Shown here one piece after another: positions 38,982 through 49,281 of a stretch of 64,000 nt of DNA. Each line of letters begins with the position of its first letter. Position 1 is the stretch's first letter. The notes beneath the pieces are model-generated. The model was not told the DNA's origin. It did no database searches and saw only the letters and a program-made list of their open reading frames with translations. The translations under genes were made by a program, and so were the position numbers. The DNA is from CANKJK01 sp040081715 (GTDB taxonomy: Bacteria > Acidobacteriota > Vicinamibacteria > Vicinamibacterales > UBA2999): contig JBEBFY010000009.1 of NCBI GenBank assembly GCA_040081715.1, positions 1 through 64,000 on the forward strand, written 5' to 3'.

Positions 38982-40758
38982 GGGCGTCGTCCTCCGCTAG
39001 CGCGGTTGCGAAGTTGGCCCAGAACCCTCGGAAGGCATCCAGGCTCTTCACATCCCGACACGCTCGCAACACCTCGTCCACCTGGGGCACGCGGGTAGGA
39101 TCGGCGGTGCATACTTCCAGCACGCGTTCGATCGTGACGTGCTCCAGCAGGGGCCGGCTTGCTGCACCACCGCCACCCGCACTGGAGCTCACCACTGTGC
39201 CGACCGAGCGGCCCATCAGCACGTTCAGCAGGACCGCCCGAGCGTCAACGTTTTCCAGAAGTCGGGCATTCATCGCGTCGTCCCTGGCCTCCCAGTCCTG
39301 GTCGTCAAGGTCGAGCGCTACCTGCACGCAGAAGCGCCGCTCAAGGGTTTCGAAGGTCTGGTGCCGGACCCGCACGACCACGAAGGCCGACAGTTCGTCC
39401 AACGCTACGTTCGGGAACCGGAGGCCTCGTGGTAGCCCTGCATAGGGTTGCCACAGTCCTGTCGTCTGCTGGAGGAGCGGCACTACATCGACCGTGAACT
39501 GCGGACCAATTGAGAGTGGCGGGTTACCCGATGCCCAGCGAATCGCCAGCAGCTTCCCTTTCCGATCGAAGGACCCCGCCAGAGAACACCCGGCGAGAAA
39601 CCGACAGACCGCCTCAAGGTCGCGTTCGGCCTGCTCTTCGTCGCTCAGCGCCACCGGCTGTCGCGAGTAACGCTCGATCCAGCCGTGAAGCACGTGCCGC
39701 TCCGGCGACACGAACGCGCGATAGACCTCGTCCACGCGCAAGCCAGGCCGCAATGCCACCATGGCCTCGCAGTTCCGGACACTGCCCAGCCCCCACGCCG
39801 ACCCAGTGGCATTTGCCGAACCGATCAGCGTCTCGCGCTGGCTGCCGTCCTGCCAGACCAGCAGCTTGGCGTGCAGGTCCATGGACCTGACTTCGTCGTC
39901 CCCATGCCCAGAGACGATGAACACGCTGGCCAACTTCAGCCGCTCGTGCGCGGCGTCGGGAAGCGCGTCCAGTTCGGTCTGTGTGCTGATAACGACAAGG
40001 TCGTCCACGGTGGCGCACAGCCGCTCGAGGAACCCGCCCCGCACGAATGGCGAGATCAGAATCGCGCGCGAGGCCTTCTTCGGGAGGGCGGACTGCAGCG
40101 CCTTCCGGCTGGGCCACTGCCACTCGAATCGCAGGTCCGTTGCGCCTTCCCGGCCCCCGTCGAAGCGGACGCGGGGCAACTCGTCGAGCAGGACGGCAAT
40201 CGCGTCCGGCAGGGTTCGAGTGCCCCCAGTGACCACCCCACAGAACTGGGCGACGGCCGATCCAAATGCGTTCGGCTTTCCCTGCAGCCTGCCTTCCAGG
40301 GCCACTCCCAGCTCCCAGTTCGCGGCGGCAGTGGCATTCCGGCTGGCACAGAGCAGCCTGAACACCGGCTGTTCATGGCGCTGCTCGGGCCGGCCCAGGG
40401 GCACGAACTTCATCACCCACACCTTTGGATGAAATGCAGCGCCTGCCAACGAGACCGGTTTCAGTATGCGGTCGTAGCGGCCGAACACCCGGTGCGCCGT
40501 CGCCGGTGCGTGCAGGCTTCCGGCATTCACGTAGACGCGCAGCCGATCCCGCAATCCAGCCAGGGTCGTCAACACGGCGGCCGGATTCTGCTCGGGGTTC
40601 TCCACCTCGGCTCCCACGAACGCCAGGAGCAAACCGGTGAACGCATCAAACTCGAGGCTGTACGTCGTCCCGATGCACGCCTCAAGCCGATAACCGGCCG
40701 GAGGGCGGACCAGGTCCGAGAAGGCGGACCGCTGCGAGTGGACGTCGAGCGCGTTCAT
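38974..40758 (-). CDS. Phospholipase D-like (HKD) nuclease-fold protein
   Basis: 594 residues with two PLD half-sites: AFHPKVWVMKF near residue 112 (HxK) and DLHAKLLVW near 292 followed by LIGSANATGSAWG. PLD-fold proteins in defence loci are usually nucleases. The C-terminal ~200 residues are unassigned. The ATG at 40758 overlaps the stop of the DUF6361 gene (ATGA), and its own end overlaps the helicase start, indicating tight translational coupling with both neighbours. Confidence 0.85.
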   Translation of the reverse strand: MNALDVHSQRSAFSDLVRPPAGYRLEACIGTTYSLEFDAFTGLLLAFVGAEVENPEQNPAAVLTTLAGLRDRLRVYVNAGSLHAPATAHRVFGRYDRILKPVSLAGAAFHPKVWVMKFVPLGRPEQRHEQPVFRLLCASRNATAAANWELGVALEGRLQGKPNAFGSAVAQFCGVVTGGTRTLPDAIAVLLDELPRVRFDGGREGATDLRFEWQWPSRKALQSALPKKASRAILISPFVRGGFLERLCATVDDLVVISTQTELDALPDAAHERLKLASVFIVSGHGDDEVRSMDLHAKLLVWQDGSQRETLIGSANATGSAWGLGSVRNCEAMVALRPGLRVDEVYRAFVSPERHVLHGWIERYSRQPVALSDEEQAERDLEAVCRFLAGCSLAGSFDRKGKLLAIRWASGNPPLSIGPQFTVDVVPLLQQTTGLWQPYAGLPRGLRFPNVALDELSAFVVVRVRHQTFETLERRFCVQVALDLDDQDWEARDDAMNARLLENVDARAVLLNVLMGRSVGTVVSSSAGGGGAASRPLLEHVTIERVLEVCTADPTRVPQVDEVLRACRDVKSLDAFRGFWANFATALAEDDARV

Positions 40759-41978
40759 TTCGTCCCGAGTCCGTCCAATACTTCCGCGACGAATCGAGAC
40801 CCGATGGGGTGCCTGAAGTCGAGCTGGTAGGCGATGTCCTTCACTTTTGAGACATCCCACTGCTTCAGGTGCTTCTCGTGTTTGAGGCGGGCCTTGAGGG
40901 GCTTCACCGCCAGCTCCCGGTCACGGACATGCCGTCGTGCCGCCACATCCTCCAGCAGCGCCTCCGCTGACGAGGCGGCCCGCACCCGCGCCAGCCAGTC
41001 GGCCATGAACTGCAGATCCGGATAGCGCTCGTGCCTTAGCCCGCTGACCACATCGGGCAAGGTGGCCATCTGCTCAGGTCTCCACGAAAGCAGCAGGGGG
41101 CGAGCTTCACGCCACCACGCCTCGAACACAGGCCGGACGATGTCTCCGGGTGAGCTGAAACCGGCGCGGGCCCGCGCGTCGATCACCAGTTGGTAGTACT
41201 GCAGCGTGGTGCCCCTGGCAAACAGGCTGAAGCGCTGGGCATGATCGACGTATGCCCGAAGCCCGTCCGGCACACGTCCGCATTCCCATGGATACGGAGT
41301 GTCGCGGAGCTTCTGGTCCAGCAAGAAGGCCGTGAGTGAGCCGCCGAATCGCTGGCGGTATCGACGCGCCAGGTCAGCCGCCTCAGCGCGGGTCAGAGGG
41401 AAGGCAGTGCCCGACAGCACGCGCCCTTCGTCGTCGAGAAACTCCGCGTGGGGCAACTCCGGGTCCCAGGTCTCGATGTGCCCGGCGGCATGGGCCACCT
41501 TATCGTCGTCCGCGTACCCCCGACGACTCCGGCGAAGCTCATCGAACGACGCCTGATACACCGCTTCCGATGTTCCGCCGAGAAAGAATCCCAGGCCGCG
41601 CAAGCCGCTCCAGTAGACGGACGAGGGAAGTTGCTTGATGTCCATGGTGGCTTCACGGCCAATCACGCCTTCGCGCTCGTGGAGGGCCAGCACTTCGCGC
41701 AGCGCGTCCTGCCGCTTCCGTGCTTCGGCCTTCACGACGCTGGCCCGCACGCCCTCCCGCTCGAGCTGCCGGTAGATGCCCGCAGCAAAGTAGAGGTACC
41801 GCGAGGAACGCATCAGGGTGCTGGTTGCCGGGTGGAACACGTCTGAGAAGCGTGCCAGGAGCGTGAGGAACCCCAGCTCATCGAGAACGCCGTCGTCCTG
41901 AAAGGCCTTGATGAAGTCCCTCGCCCGCGTGAGATCGTCGGCCCGGAAGTCGAGCCAGGTGACTACCGACCGGCTCAT
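40755..41978 (-). CDS. DUF6361 family protein
   Basis: 407 residues beginning SRSVVTWLDFRADDLTRARD, then GVLDELGFLTLLARFSDVFHP and RSSRYLYFAAGIY, which match the DUF6361 family as I recall it. No enzymatic motif is seen; the protein is mixed helical with a basic C-terminus. ATGA overlaps join it to the PLD-SNF2 helicase before and the PLD gene after. Function is unknown; the context makes it an accessory subunit of the defence machinery. Confidence 0.75.
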   Translation of the reverse strand: MSRSVVTWLDFRADDLTRARDFIKAFQDDGVLDELGFLTLLARFSDVFHPATSTLMRSSRYLYFAAGIYRQLEREGVRASVVKAEARKRQDALREVLALHEREGVIGREATMDIKQLPSSVYWSGLRGLGFFLGGTSEAVYQASFDELRRSRRGYADDDKVAHAAGHIETWDPELPHAEFLDDEGRVLSGTAFPLTRAEAADLARRYRQRFGGSLTAFLLDQKLRDTPYPWECGRVPDGLRAYVDHAQRFSLFARGTTLQYYQLVIDARARAGFSSPGDIVRPVFEAWWREARPLLLSWRPEQMATLPDVVSGLRHERYPDLQFMADWLARVRAASSAEALLEDVAARRHVRDRELAVKPLKARLKHEKHLKQWDVSKVKDIAYQLDFRHPIGSRFVAEVLDGLGTK

Positions 41979-44900
41979 GCGCCCGGTTCGCCTTCGCCCA
42001 ACAGCGAATCGAGCGAGCGTTGCGGGGTGGCGCCCTCGACGCTGGGCAGTTCCGGAACCGGGAACAGCGGACTCCCGGGCGACCACAGCTCTACCGACGA
42101 CGCATGCTGGTCGTAGTAGTCCGGGTCTGTGGTCACGCGCAGGGGCTGGCGCATGCCCGGTGCGCTGTACTTATACTCACGCGGCCCGCCCATGGGCTCC
42201 GCTGTCACACCCGGCGGAAGTAAGTCCGGGCGGCGCAGCACACGGTCCAGTGCATCCAGGTCGTAGTACGCCGCAGGGCGCTGGGGCTCGTCGAGTTCAC
42301 CTTCGGTGATGGCGTCCAGGTCGAAGCCTCCCTGGTCTATCTGCGTGACATCAGCGCTGAGATTGGAGAGCAGCGCCTCACGCGCCCGGTCCCGCTGTTC
42401 GCGCGGCGCCAGCAGCATGGTCTCCGCTAGCTGCTTGGGCAACTTGGCCAGAATGGGCTGCAGCCGCCCGACGAACGTCGTGAACAGACCGATCCGTTCG
42501 CGGAGCGCCCGATAGACATCCGTCTCCACTGTGTCCTCGTACTGGAGGTTGAGGATCCTGATACGCGGGAACTTCTGGCCGAGGCGGTCGATGCGGCCGA
42601 TCCGCTGCTCCACGCGCATCGGGTTCCAGGGCATGTCGTAGTTGACCAGGGCGCCACAGAACTGGAAGTTGAGGCCTTCCGCCGCTGCGTCCGTGCACAG
42701 CAGGATGTCCGCCTCGCCGGCCCGGAACACGCGCTTGACCTCGTCACGCGAGATGGTGAGCCACCGGCCAGACCGCTCCCGCCGCTCGCCGCCACGGCCG
42801 GAAAAGCACATGACCCGGAAGCTGGCGGCGGCGAGGTGCTCCCGCAGAAAGTCGAGCGTATCCGTGAACTGCGTGAACACGAGCACCTGGCGGTACCCGT
42901 CGGCCTGGAGACGCTGGAGCACGGTCGCAAGATGCGAGGCTTTTGTGTCCACGGGCAGGCGCCGCACCATCTCCAGCAGCTCGTGAATCCCAGCCTTGGC
43001 CTCACCTTCAGCTGCCTGCATCGCCAGTTCCGCTGCCTCGTCGACGTCAATCGACTCGTCGGCCTCATCATCGTCCGGCACGTCGTCGTCGGCCACACCG
43101 AGTCGACCGGGATACTCAAGGCCCTCGAGACGGGACGAGAGCGTCTCCCGCAGCGCCGCGAAGCTGCTGGCGACGCGTTTGCGGTAGACCGTCATCACGA
43201 ACCCCACGGCGGTACGTCTTTCTTGGGACGCCGCCGCGTACGTCCTGGAGATGTAGTCCTCGACGCCTTCGTAGACGGCCCGTTCTGCCGGCGTCATCGG
43301 CACCAGCACGTCGTCCACATCCCGGTCGGCAATCCGGCTGGTGATCTTTCCGGCCCGGTAGTAGCGCCGCAGCAGCTCACGGGTGTGCCGCGACACCAGC
43401 CGGGCAACCGGCGTGGCCGCCTGCATGACCCGCACGGCCGCCTGACGACGGCTCGTTTCGAGCTGCTTGCGGCCCGTCTGCGCCACGTCCCTCAGCGCCT
43501 GGAGCACCTTGCGGACCGCCAGCGCACCCAGGCCCGGCACCAGCCGACGGGCATCGTCGTCAGCGAGCAACCCGAAGTGGCGCTCGGCAGCCCTGAACTT
43601 CTCGGCCAGGAACTCGAACTCCACATGGGAGGGGTGGGGGTGCGCAGCGGTGGTGAAAAACGAGATAAACGACTTTTCGTCCCAGCCGGGAGGCAGGCCC
43701 AGCAGATCGAGCAGGTCCCACACTTCCACGGGCGAGACCTGCATGGGCGTGGCCGTGAGCAGCACCAGGCCCTGCGTGCGCGTGCGAACGCGCTGCATCA
43801 GGGACAGCAGCTGGTTCGGCTTGCGGTCCTTGGTGAGACCCGCGCCCTTGCGCCGCGCATGGTGCGCTTCGTCCAGCACCACCAGGTCCCAGGGCTCCGC
43901 GGCGTCCGTCAGCTCGGCGACGCGATCGGTGCGTCGCATCAACTGGCTGGACGTGATGACAAACGGCTCCCGGTGCCACTCCGCTCGCGACACGTTCCGG
44001 CTGGTGTGCCCCTCCAGCGCCCGGCACTCGTACCAACTCAGGGCATTGCCGTCGTAGATCGGCCAATTCAAGTTGAACTTCTCGCGCAGCTCGATCTGCC
44101 ACTGCGTCAGCACGGCCTTGGGTGCCAGCACCAGCACGCGCTTGGCCTGACCGGCCAGCACGGCCTGCCGCAGCAGCAGGCCCGCCTCGATGGTCTTCCC
44201 CAGGCCGACCTCGTCGGCAACCAGAAGCTTCGGTGGCCACGTGCGATACAGGCGCTCGAACGCCCGCACCTGGTGGGGCCACGGCGTCACGATGGACGTG
44301 GCCTCGCCAATCCACTCGCCGCCCTTGGGCCACCGTGGCGCCTGGGCAATCGTCTGCCAGACCTCATCGCGAAGTGCGGAGACTTCGGTGACGACCGGCG
44401 CCTCGATCGCCGCAGGCCTGGGCGGCACCGCGTCCGGCGACACCGGCGGCAGCTCGGTCAGCCGGGCAGGCAAGATTCCCTCGGACGGGAGGAACTGCAG
44501 CAGGCCGTCCCGGACGGCTGTTGGCACGTCGATCACGAGGCAGCGCTGAGCCTTGTCGTTCCACAGCTTCTGGAACGACTCCTCCTCGATGTCTACACGT
44601 CGGCGGTCGCTGCCGCCCTGCCAGTCCGGGAAGGCATGAAAGCTCTCCCAGTTGGCGGCCCAGCCCTGGGCTGTCTCGTTGACGCTGCCGTTGAAGGCCA
44701 GGCGGTTGCCCGCCTTGTCCTCCATGATGCCCGCCTTCTCGTGAAAGATGACGGTGGTCACCATTGGCTTGCGTGTGGCCGTGCAGGGTACCGCCACGCG
44801 GATTTCGAGGTGGCCATGCGCCACCATCCAGCTCAACAGTTCGAGCGCCTGGCGCTCCTTGTCGTCGGCTGGCTGAAGCGGCAGGGCGGCCAAGTGGTCC

Positions 44901-45172
44901 TGCACGGTGGCCCGAAGCTGCTGTCCGCGCTCTACCGCCTGTACTTCCGGCTCGCTCAGCGTGCAGCCCACGACCAGCCGCATCCGTCCGCCATTACGTA
45001 CCAGCCCCTCTACTCCTCGGGACGCCAGTGTGAGGATGCCAGCCGAGAAGTAGCCCGTCGTGCGGTCGTACCGGGTGGCGCTCATCAGCGCCGGCACGAA
45101 GAAGTCGTGAACGAGACTCCGTCCGTCGCCGTCGTACTTCGGTTCCCAGGTGAAGTCCGGCAGCAGGCTCAC
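41975..45172 (-). CDS. PLD-domain/SNF2-family helicase
   Basis: 1065 residues. The N-terminal ~200 residues are PLD-like (TTGYFSAGIL, then FHEKAGIMEDK and LAFNGSVNETAQGW). A Swi2/Snf2 ATPase follows: LLVADEVGLGKTIEAG near 318, VVLDEAHHARR near 432, LLTATPMQ near 472, and in the second lobe VLVFTQFTDTLDFL near 770, TDAAAEGLNFQFC near 825 and EQRIGRIDRLGQ near 855. This domain fusion is typical of the helicase found beside DUF1156 methylases and DUF499 ATPases. It starts four bases after the methylase stop. Confidence 0.88.
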   Translation of the reverse strand: MSLLPDFTWEPKYDGDGRSLVHDFFVPALMSATRYDRTTGYFSAGILTLASRGVEGLVRNGGRMRLVVGCTLSEPEVQAVERGQQLRATVQDHLAALPLQPADDKERQALELLSWMVAHGHLEIRVAVPCTATRKPMVTTVIFHEKAGIMEDKAGNRLAFNGSVNETAQGWAANWESFHAFPDWQGGSDRRRVDIEEESFQKLWNDKAQRCLVIDVPTAVRDGLLQFLPSEGILPARLTELPPVSPDAVPPRPAAIEAPVVTEVSALRDEVWQTIAQAPRWPKGGEWIGEATSIVTPWPHQVRAFERLYRTWPPKLLVADEVGLGKTIEAGLLLRQAVLAGQAKRVLVLAPKAVLTQWQIELREKFNLNWPIYDGNALSWYECRALEGHTSRNVSRAEWHREPFVITSSQLMRRTDRVAELTDAAEPWDLVVLDEAHHARRKGAGLTKDRKPNQLLSLMQRVRTRTQGLVLLTATPMQVSPVEVWDLLDLLGLPPGWDEKSFISFFTTAAHPHPSHVEFEFLAEKFRAAERHFGLLADDDARRLVPGLGALAVRKVLQALRDVAQTGRKQLETSRRQAAVRVMQAATPVARLVSRHTRELLRRYYRAGKITSRIADRDVDDVLVPMTPAERAVYEGVEDYISRTYAAASQERRTAVGFVMTVYRKRVASSFAALRETLSSRLEGLEYPGRLGVADDDVPDDDEADESIDVDEAAELAMQAAEGEAKAGIHELLEMVRRLPVDTKASHLATVLQRLQADGYRQVLVFTQFTDTLDFLREHLAAASFRVMCFSGRGGERRERSGRWLTISRDEVKRVFRAGEADILLCTDAAAEGLNFQFCGALVNYDMPWNPMRVEQRIGRIDRLGQKFPRIRILNLQYEDTVETDVYRALRERIGLFTTFVGRLQPILAKLPKQLAETMLLAPREQRDRAREALLSNLSADVTQIDQGGFDLDAITEGELDEPQRPAAYYDLDALDRVLRRPDLLPPGVTAEPMGGPREYKYSAPGMRQPLRVTTDPDYYDQHASSVELWSPGSPLFPVPELPSVEGATPQRSLDSLLGEGEPGA

Positions 45173-45176
45173 GGCG

Positions 45177-48092
45177 TTACTCCGTCCAGATCCGGAGCTG
45201 CTCCGGCTCCGGCACCCGCTCCACGAACATCAGCCGGCGCAGATGCTCCAGGGCATCGAAGTCGCTGGCTGCGTCTGCCACCGCACCCGTTTCGCCCTTG
45301 ACCCGGGTGAACGTCGTGGAGACCGGGAGCACTTCCAGGACGGCGGTCAGCGCCGTGATGAACGCGGGCGATGCCTCCAGCTTCATGCGCTCCACCAGGT
45401 CCCGCCCGGCCTGCAGGTTCTGCTGCCGGATCAGCCAGGCCACGTGATGCACGGCGTCAATGGCAGCGCTGCTGCCATCGGGTGCACCGAGCGCCCCTTT
45501 GGCCGCGCGCTTTGCGCTGTCCCACAGGACCAGGTTGGACGCCTTCTTCTCGGCCACCTTCCCGACCACCTGGCTGTCGAGGTCGACGCCCACCACGCGC
45601 GCGAGGCGCAGGCCTTCGTCGTAGGGGAAGACGGGCGCGCGGAAGGCATCCCACGCCAGCACAAACCACTCGGTGAGCGCATCCAGGTCGTCCTGCCGCT
45701 TGGCCCGCAGGAGCTTCTCCAGCCTCCACTGCTTCACCTCCCGGCGGGCGGCATCCAGCGCGTCCTCCGGCGTCACGGCGTAGGGATCGGCCGCCTCGCC
45801 AAACATCGACTCCTGTGCCTTGCGCTTTCGTGTTGGGATCACCTTTGGCGTGCCCCGCTTGAGCGGCCAGTGCTTTGCGAACTCCTCCAACGCCGGGCCG
45901 AAGCAGGAGAGGTATAGGTCCACGCCGCCGATGCCCGCCGCCTGGTGCGCCTCAACGCGTGCGCGCACGGCCTTCGCCACGCGAGGCTCTACGTCTTCCC
46001 AGTAGACCGGCTCGTCGTCAGCCCCGCGCTCGGGCCTGGGGCGGCAGACGAGGAAGATCGTGCTGTTAGCGGCCGACTTGTCCTTGATGTGGAGGCTGCC
46101 CTCGGCCTCGGTGTTGATGGGCCAGGACGCCGTGATGGTGAAGCCAGCCTCCATCAGGCCAGACGCCAGCGCATCCCAGGCTCCCGTGGCCTTGTGCGTA
46201 AACATCAGCGTCATGATGCCGTCCGCCTTCAGCACCCGCCGGCACTCGGCGAAGATGCCAGCCATCCGCTGCTGGTAGTCCCGCGCCGCCAATGCCTTGG
46301 CGCCCTTTTGCCCGTTGAACTTGGCGGGGTTCGCCACGGCCTCCGAACTCTTGTCCGTGAGCTGGCGGCGGAACAATTCCGGGTATACCAGACCTGCCGT
46401 CCGCTTCAGCCAGACGTAGAAGAAGTCCGACAGCTCCGCATACATGACGTTGTCGTAGTACGGCGGATCCATCACCACGCAGTCCACACTGCCGTCGTCA
46501 ACATGCGCAAGGCTGTCACCGGACTGGCAGGTGATGGTGACTGGAGGAGGAACGACTACTGCTGGGGCGTCGAACAAAGAGGTCTTTCCCTGCTTCGCGT
46601 GCACAAGCGCAAGATCAGGCCGTGTCAGTTCGATCAGTTCTTCAATGCACCGCCCGGTCTTCCCAAGGGCCCACTCGTATCCAAGCCCCGTAACCAGAGG
46701 AGCCATCTCCCCGTAGGAGGTCACGAAGGCAAAATCATGGCGATCGAATATAGAGCGTACGCGGCCTGTCGTCGAGTCCCAGCGGCAGGAGCGATTGCCG
46801 TAGTTCAGGAGCGTATCCAATCCAACCGCAAGGTAGCCCAGCGCTGCCTTCTGGGTCGAACTGGCCGTCTGCGAACCCGCCAGCTGCTGAAAGAGTTCAA
46901 CCGCAACGCCGTGACAGAGAAGCTGTCTGGGTGAGAACAAGTCGCGCCAGAGCGGCATTCCGTAGATGATCGGCCTGAGGTCATTGCCGTCTTCAGGGAA
47001 CTTCTCAGTCGGCACGACACCGTTGGCCTCCCACTCGGGCAGACGCTCATCCAGTTGCTGGCGGACGTAGGCCGAGTTGTCGTCTTCCGGCCGAGGTGCC
47101 CGGTAGCCTCGCTCCCACTTGATGCGCTCTTTGCCCGTCTTGGTCTTCGTCACAATCTTTCGCTTGAAGACAACGGTGTAAAGCTGCTCGCCCATTCCAC
47201 CGGCCTGCGCCTGGCGTTTCACCTCGTCGCCGTCAACGACGCGCTCACAGCCCGGGTAGGGGCACTTCGCGTCCCCGCCAGTCACGGTGCCGTCACTGTG
47301 GTTCTTCGCGTTCTTGACGATCTCGAACGTGCAGCGCTTCGTAGACGCATCCGGGTGAACGTGGACACCGGTCCCGTCCGGTGCCAGGCGCCAGTTCGGC
47401 GAGAGCGGAATCAGGCCGTCGCAATAGGGGCAAGTGACGGTCCTCGCCCACAGGTACGTAATGTCAACTCCATCTTTGACGGGCGAAGGAGGAAACAGCG
47501 CTGCGAGACGAGTCTCAACGGCAGCACGCCACTCCTTGGCCAAGCGCTTGAACTCATCAAGCAGGTCGTAGCCGAGCGTAGGAGGCCACTCCACAGTCGC
47601 CCTTAAGATGAGCGCCGCCACTGGGTTCAAGTCATTCGCGACGGTGCCGAGGCCGAGGCGTACGGACTCAAACGGGATACTGCCGCCACCGGCAGTTGGA
47701 TCCAGCACCAGCGGGTGCGCGGCACCAGCTCTGGCCGACTCATGCTGCACCCAGTCCCGTTCCTCTGAACTCGGGGTGTAGCCGAAGGCCCGAGAGTAGT
47801 CGTAGGGATTCTCCACTCGCTGTCCAGACCTGACGGCCTGGTCAATGGCCTTTCGCGCCGCAACGGGATCCCCATGAATCCCCAGCACGTGCATGAACTT
47901 CGCGTGATCGGCATCCGCTGGCAGAAGTGACGCCAGGATCGCCGCTCGCGAGGCCACAAGCGGCCGGCGCGCCCACCACACGTGCAGGCGGTTCGGTGCC
48001 GGAAATGGCGTCATCGGTGTCCGCTCTCGGAGGCTCTCGATACCGATCTCCGCGATCGGCAGCCAGGTTTCAATCAGACGCTGTGTCATCAC
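45177..48092 (-). CDS. DUF1156 DNA methyltransferase
   Basis: 971 residues. The N-terminal DUF1156 segment (RLIETWLPIAEIGIESLRER, then LHVWWARRPLVASRAAILAS) is followed by SAM motif LDPTAGGGSIPFE near 130, a zinc-ribbon-like region with CPYCDGLIPL near 220 and a second CPYPGCE, and the catalytic MDPPYYDNVMYAELSDFF near 540. DPPY points to amino (N6-A or N4-C) methylation. Proteins of this family are annotated as anti-phage-associated together with DUF499. The start overlaps the Fic stop by four bases (a second ATG follows at once). It presumably marks host DNA, with the helicases and nucleases as effectors. Confidence 0.9.
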   Translation of the reverse strand: MMTQRLIETWLPIAEIGIESLRERTPMTPFPAPNRLHVWWARRPLVASRAAILASLLPADADHAKFMHVLGIHGDPVAARKAIDQAVRSGQRVENPYDYSRAFGYTPSSEERDWVQHESARAGAAHPLVLDPTAGGGSIPFESVRLGLGTVANDLNPVAALILRATVEWPPTLGYDLLDEFKRLAKEWRAAVETRLAALFPPSPVKDGVDITYLWARTVTCPYCDGLIPLSPNWRLAPDGTGVHVHPDASTKRCTFEIVKNAKNHSDGTVTGGDAKCPYPGCERVVDGDEVKRQAQAGGMGEQLYTVVFKRKIVTKTKTGKERIKWERGYRAPRPEDDNSAYVRQQLDERLPEWEANGVVPTEKFPEDGNDLRPIIYGMPLWRDLFSPRQLLCHGVAVELFQQLAGSQTASSTQKAALGYLAVGLDTLLNYGNRSCRWDSTTGRVRSIFDRHDFAFVTSYGEMAPLVTGLGYEWALGKTGRCIEELIELTRPDLALVHAKQGKTSLFDAPAVVVPPPVTITCQSGDSLAHVDDGSVDCVVMDPPYYDNVMYAELSDFFYVWLKRTAGLVYPELFRRQLTDKSSEAVANPAKFNGQKGAKALAARDYQQRMAGIFAECRRVLKADGIMTLMFTHKATGAWDALASGLMEAGFTITASWPINTEAEGSLHIKDKSAANSTIFLVCRPRPERGADDEPVYWEDVEPRVAKAVRARVEAHQAAGIGGVDLYLSCFGPALEEFAKHWPLKRGTPKVIPTRKRKAQESMFGEAADPYAVTPEDALDAARREVKQWRLEKLLRAKRQDDLDALTEWFVLAWDAFRAPVFPYDEGLRLARVVGVDLDSQVVGKVAEKKASNLVLWDSAKRAAKGALGAPDGSSAAIDAVHHVAWLIRQQNLQAGRDLVERMKLEASPAFITALTAVLEVLPVSTTFTRVKGETGAVADAASDFDALEHLRRLMFVERVPEPEQLRIWTE

Positions 48093-49276
48093 GTGGCGGG
48101 CGCCTCGGCACCCAAGTCCTTTCCAACAAAGCTCAGAATCTCGCGCGCCACGAACACCTGGCCCCGCGTCCGCCCGGTCACCTCCACCAGGATGCCGAGA
48201 CCGGTGAGCTTGCGCAGGTTGTAGGACGCTGCGGCAGGTGTCACGTCGAGCAGACTGGCGGCCCGGCTGATGGTGATGCTGGGCACACGGAACAGATCAT
48301 CGATGAGCGTGCCGCTCAGGGCCGACGAACGTGCCGAACGGATCTGGCCGTGGTAGCGCTCACGAAGGGCGAGCAGCCCATCGGTGAGCCGCTGTCCGTC
48401 CAAAGCGCATTCGGCCACGCCCTGGAGGAAGAAGGACACCCACTCGGGCCACGCCCCGCGCGTGCTCACCTTGAGCAGCAGGTCCATGTAGCGCTCTCGG
48501 TGCCGGTCGAAGTACGCGCTCATATAGAGCAGCGGGTCTGCCAGGCGTTGGTGCGCGCACAGCAGCAGGGGAATGAGCAGCCGGCCCACGCGTCCGTTGC
48601 CGTCGCGGAACGGGTGAATCGCTTCGAACTGATAGTGGGCCACCGCCAGCCGCACGAGCAGCGGCAGGGGATCGGGCTCCTGGTGGAGGCCCTGCTCCAA
48701 GGCCGCGAGCGCCCCCTGCATTTCGGCCACCGGTGGCGGCACGAAGCGCGCCTCGGCGATGGACGCCTGGCGCGAGCCGATGTAGTTCTGGACGGAGCGG
48801 AACTGGCCCGGCTGGTCCTCGCCGCCGCGGACGCCGTCCAACAGCACGGCGTGCACTTCGCGCAGCAGACGAAGCGACACGGGGATGGTACGCAGCAGTT
48901 CAAGGCCGCGCTCCATGGCCCGCACGTAGTTCAGCACTTCGCGGGTGTCCTCGGAGGCCCGCGCATCCTGCGCGGACGGCGTGACGCCGGCCTCCAGCAG
49001 CACCAGTTGTTCGGGCGTGGTGAAGGTGCCCTCGATGCGGCTCGAGAGGATGGCCTCGCGGCGCAGCAGGGGCTGGCCAATCAGATACGGGTTCACCAGC
49101 CGCCCGGCAGACCCGGCCAACCGGCCCAGGGCGTAGTCGGCCTCGGAAAGGAGACGGATCTCCCCCCGGCCCAGACCCAGCTCTTCAGGCATGGGATCGG
49201 GTACAAAAGCCAAGGCCGGGCCGGCAATCGGCACCAGGCGCCCAGGGCTATCTGCCGAGAAATCAGTAGCTTGCAC
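48089..49276 (-). CDS. Fic-domain protein with C-terminal winged helix
   Basis: 395 residues. Fic proteins transfer AMP or other groups from nucleotides to target proteins. The catalytic loop HPFRDGNGRVGR lies near residue 219 and the glutamate-containing inhibitory helix SSRIEGT near 78, the N-terminally self-inhibited class. The last ~90 residues look like a winged-helix domain (TISRAASLLDVTPAAASYNL). A perfect 11-bp inverted repeat lies 30 bases upstream of the start, suggesting autoregulation. It overlaps the methylase gene by four bases and is the least expected member of this operon. A related Fic gene occurs at the right end of the window. Confidence 0.9.
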   Translation of the reverse strand: MQATDFSADSPGRLVPIAGPALAFVPDPMPEELGLGRGEIRLLSEADYALGRLAGSAGRLVNPYLIGQPLLRREAILSSRIEGTFTTPEQLVLLEAGVTPSAQDARASEDTREVLNYVRAMERGLELLRTIPVSLRLLREVHAVLLDGVRGGEDQPGQFRSVQNYIGSRQASIAEARFVPPPVAEMQGALAALEQGLHQEPDPLPLLVRLAVAHYQFEAIHPFRDGNGRVGRLLIPLLLCAHQRLADPLLYMSAYFDRHRERYMDLLLKVSTRGAWPEWVSFFLQGVAECALDGQRLTDGLLALRERYHGQIRSARSSALSGTLIDDLFRVPSITISRAASLLDVTPAAASYNLRKLTGLGILVEVTGRTRGQVFVAREILSFVGKDLGAEAPAT

Positions 49277-49281
49277 GGTAA

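Noticed and set aside
42836..45301. Long plus-strand open frame (~820 codons) opposite the PLD-SNF2 helicase
   Set aside because: Low-complexity Arg/His/Gln-rich translation typical of GC-rich antisense frames; the minus-strand gene has complete helicase motifs.
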